This document shows positions 6,413 through 7,129 of a stretch of 7,129 nucleotides of DNA, piece by piece (position 1 is the first letter of the stretch; the number at the start of each line of letters is the position of its first letter). Source of the stretch: Desulfovibrionaceae bacterium. Lineage in GTDB: Bacteria > Pseudomonadota > Gammaproteobacteria > Burkholderiales > Burkholderiaceae_C. Where the stretch lies: NCBI GenBank assembly GCA_009778355.1, contig WRJY01000205.1, forward strand, positions 1-7,129, given 5' to 3'. The position numbers were made by a program, and so were the translations under genes. The notes below the pieces were generated by a model. The model was not told where the DNA came from. It did not search any database and saw only the letters and a program-made list of their open reading frames with translations.

Positions 6413-6446
6413 CGAATTTGGCGCGTCGGTGCGGCGCGGAATCGCA

Positions 6447-6464
6447 AAAATAGCGAAAATAGCG
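6447..6464 (+). repeat. Tandem 9-base repeat in the def leader
   Basis: AAAATAGCG occurs twice head to tail (6447-6455 and 6456-6464), 20-37 bases before the def start codon. The stretch is AT-rich compared with its surroundings, as expected near a promoter or transcription start. It could contribute to the def promoter region or be a binding site; the repeat itself is certain, its role is not. Confidence 0.5.
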
Positions 6465-6466
6465 AC

Positions 6467-6478
6467 AATTCCGGAATT
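6467..6478 (+). promoter_or_regulatory. 12-base palindrome before def start
   Basis: AATTCCGGAATT is a perfect palindrome ending 5 bases before the def ATG. It contains GGAA, the only weak Shine-Dalgarno candidate for def, 7 bases from the start codon. A regulator site or a short leader hairpin that hides the ribosome site are both possible; neither is shown. Confidence 0.4.
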
Positions 6479-6483
6479 TCCCC

Positions 6484-7017
6484 ATGGCGCAGCTTCCCAT
6501 CCTCCGTTTTCCCGACCCGCGCCTGCGCCAAGTCGCCAGACCCGTGCAGGCCGTCGATGCGCGCCTGCGGGCGCTGATCGGCGACATGTTCGACACCTTG
6601 TACGAGGCCAAGGGCATCGGCTTGGCGGCCACGCAAGTGGATGTGCATGAACGCCTGATCGTCATCGACGTGTCGGAAGAACGCAACCAGCGCCTGGTGC
6701 TGATCAACCCCGAACTGCTCTGGGCCAGTGACGAGCGCATCAAGGGCGACGAGGGCTGCCTGTCGGTGCCCGGCATCTACGATGGCGTCGAGCGCGCCGC
6801 CGCCGTGCGCGTGCGCGCGCTCGATGAACACGGCAACGCGCGCGAAATCGCCGCCGACGACCTGCTGGCGGTGTGCATCCAGCATGAAATGGATCACCTG
6901 ATGGGCAAAGTCTTCGTGGACTACCTGTCGCCGCTCAAGCGTGGCCGCATCAAGACCCGTCTGCTCAAGGCCGAGCGCGAGGAAAGCCGGACGCGAACCC
7001 AAGAGCGCGTGCTGTAA
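6484..7017 (+). CDS. def: Peptide deformylase
   Basis: This 177-residue protein carries all three peptide deformylase motifs: GIGLAATQ (44-51), EGCLSVP (90-96) with the metal ligand C92, and QHEMDHLMGKVF (133-144) with H134 and H138 as metal ligands and E135 as the catalytic base. It removes the formyl group from the N-terminal methionine of nascent proteins at the ribosome and normally uses Fe2+. The length is usual for the family, with a basic C-terminal tail (KRGRIKTRLLKAEREESRTRTQ) as in other Gram-negative enzymes. The ATG at 6484 opens at the conserved start (MAQLPILRFPDPRL). In many bacteria fmt follows def; here a non-coding repeat begins at the stop codon, and the window ends before the next gene. 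Confidence 0.96.
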   Translation: MAQLPILRFPDPRLRQVARPVQAVDARLRALIGDMFDTLYEAKGIGLAATQVDVHERLIVIDVSEERNQRLVLINPELLWASDERIKGDEGCLSVPGIYDGVERAAAVRVRALDEHGNAREIAADDLLAVCIQHEMDHLMGKVFVDYLSPLKRGRIKTRLLKAEREESRTRTQERVL

Positions 7018-7129
7018 GAGCCTGTTTATGATCTCAACAAGCCCGCGCAGACACCTTTTCGGGATGGGATGCAAGGCGCAGCGCACCGCCCATAGTCCAT
7101 CTATGGGCAAGCGCTGCAACGCCGCAGAC
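7017..7129. repeat. Dispersed-type non-coding repeat after def (runs off the window)
   Basis: The stretch after the def stop codon has no convincing reading frame. It begins with a 20-base sequence that is repeated at 5011-5030 and contains a long imperfect stem-loop in its second half. The first A is also the last base of the def TAA. This layout, a conserved end plus internal dyad next to a gene end, suggests a dispersed intergenic repeat or a small non-autonomous mobile element. The right end is outside the window, so its size, terminal repeats and target duplications cannot be seen. Confidence 0.55.
7075..7123. repeat. Long stem-loop within the repeat after def
   Basis: The arms pair in three blocks: GGC (7075-7077) with GCC (7121-7123), GCAGCGC (7078-7084) with GCGCTGC (7111-7117), and GCCCATAG (7088-7095) with CTATGGGC (7101-7108). 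That gives 18 base pairs, with a TCCAT loop and small internal bulges. No T-run follows within the window, so it is not a classic intrinsic terminator for def, although it may protect or end the transcript. As DNA it resembles the dyads found in mobile repeats. Confidence 0.65.

Noticed and set aside
6337..7119. 260-codon minus-strand frame opposite def and through the intergenic region
   Set aside because: It covers the divergent promoter region and def antisense; its sequence (HVDDDQAFMHIHLRG style) is typical shadow coding.
7075..7123. Intrinsic terminator of def
   Set aside because: The stem is strong but no T-run follows, and it lies within a repeated element; kept as a stem-loop instead.
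1..7129. CRISPR array, tRNA or rRNA gene, phage or integrase genes, complete insertion sequence
   Set aside because: No regularly spaced repeats, no tRNA- or rRNA-like sequence, and no transposase, integrase or phage protein was found on either strand.

Overview
The window looks like a piece of a GC-rich betaproteobacterial chromosome, most likely order Burkholderiales and probably Comamonadaceae. The basis is the very high GC content, protein sequences typical of that group (peptide deformylase with the QHEMDHLMGKVF ending, and a LysM protein next to dprA), and the block def / LysM protein / dprA, which is common there. The genus cannot be fixed from the sequence alone. Every stretch is accounted for and there is no gene-free gap above about 150 bases.

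Left part, plus strand (1-2494): the last 46 codons of phosphoenolpyruvate synthase (ppsA), then a two-gene unit made of a small two-helix membrane protein (DUF4212) and a 691-residue sodium:solute symporter. The pair fits a Na+-coupled organic-acid (acetate-like) uptake system. Its closeness to ppsA suggests a link between uptake of small acids and gluconeogenesis, but that link is inference.

Middle, minus strand (2486-4971): read in the direction of transcription, dprA (DNA uptake and recombination mediator), mpg (3-methyladenine DNA glycosylase) and a vapBC type II toxin-antitoxin operon. dprA and mpg are 7 bases apart and probably co-transcribed. vapBC has its own sigma70-type promoter embedded in the end of mpg: the mpg stop codon forms the first three bases of the -10 box. 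Two copies of GCATATG overlap that -10 and are the likely autoregulatory operator. vapC runs tail to tail into the symporter gene with a 9-base overlap.

Right part (5011-7129): a secreted LysM-domain protein (minus strand, upstream of dprA) diverges from peptide deformylase (def, plus strand) across a 143-base intergenic region. A near-identical 20-base sequence occurs just upstream of dprA and again at the def stop codon. At the def end it leads into a longer non-coding element with a strong stem-loop, which looks like a dispersed repeat.

No clearly new multi-gene system was found. The most unusual points are the promoter/stop-codon fusion between mpg and vapBC, the repeated element, and the symporter with a long charged insert and a canonical EF-hand-like loop.
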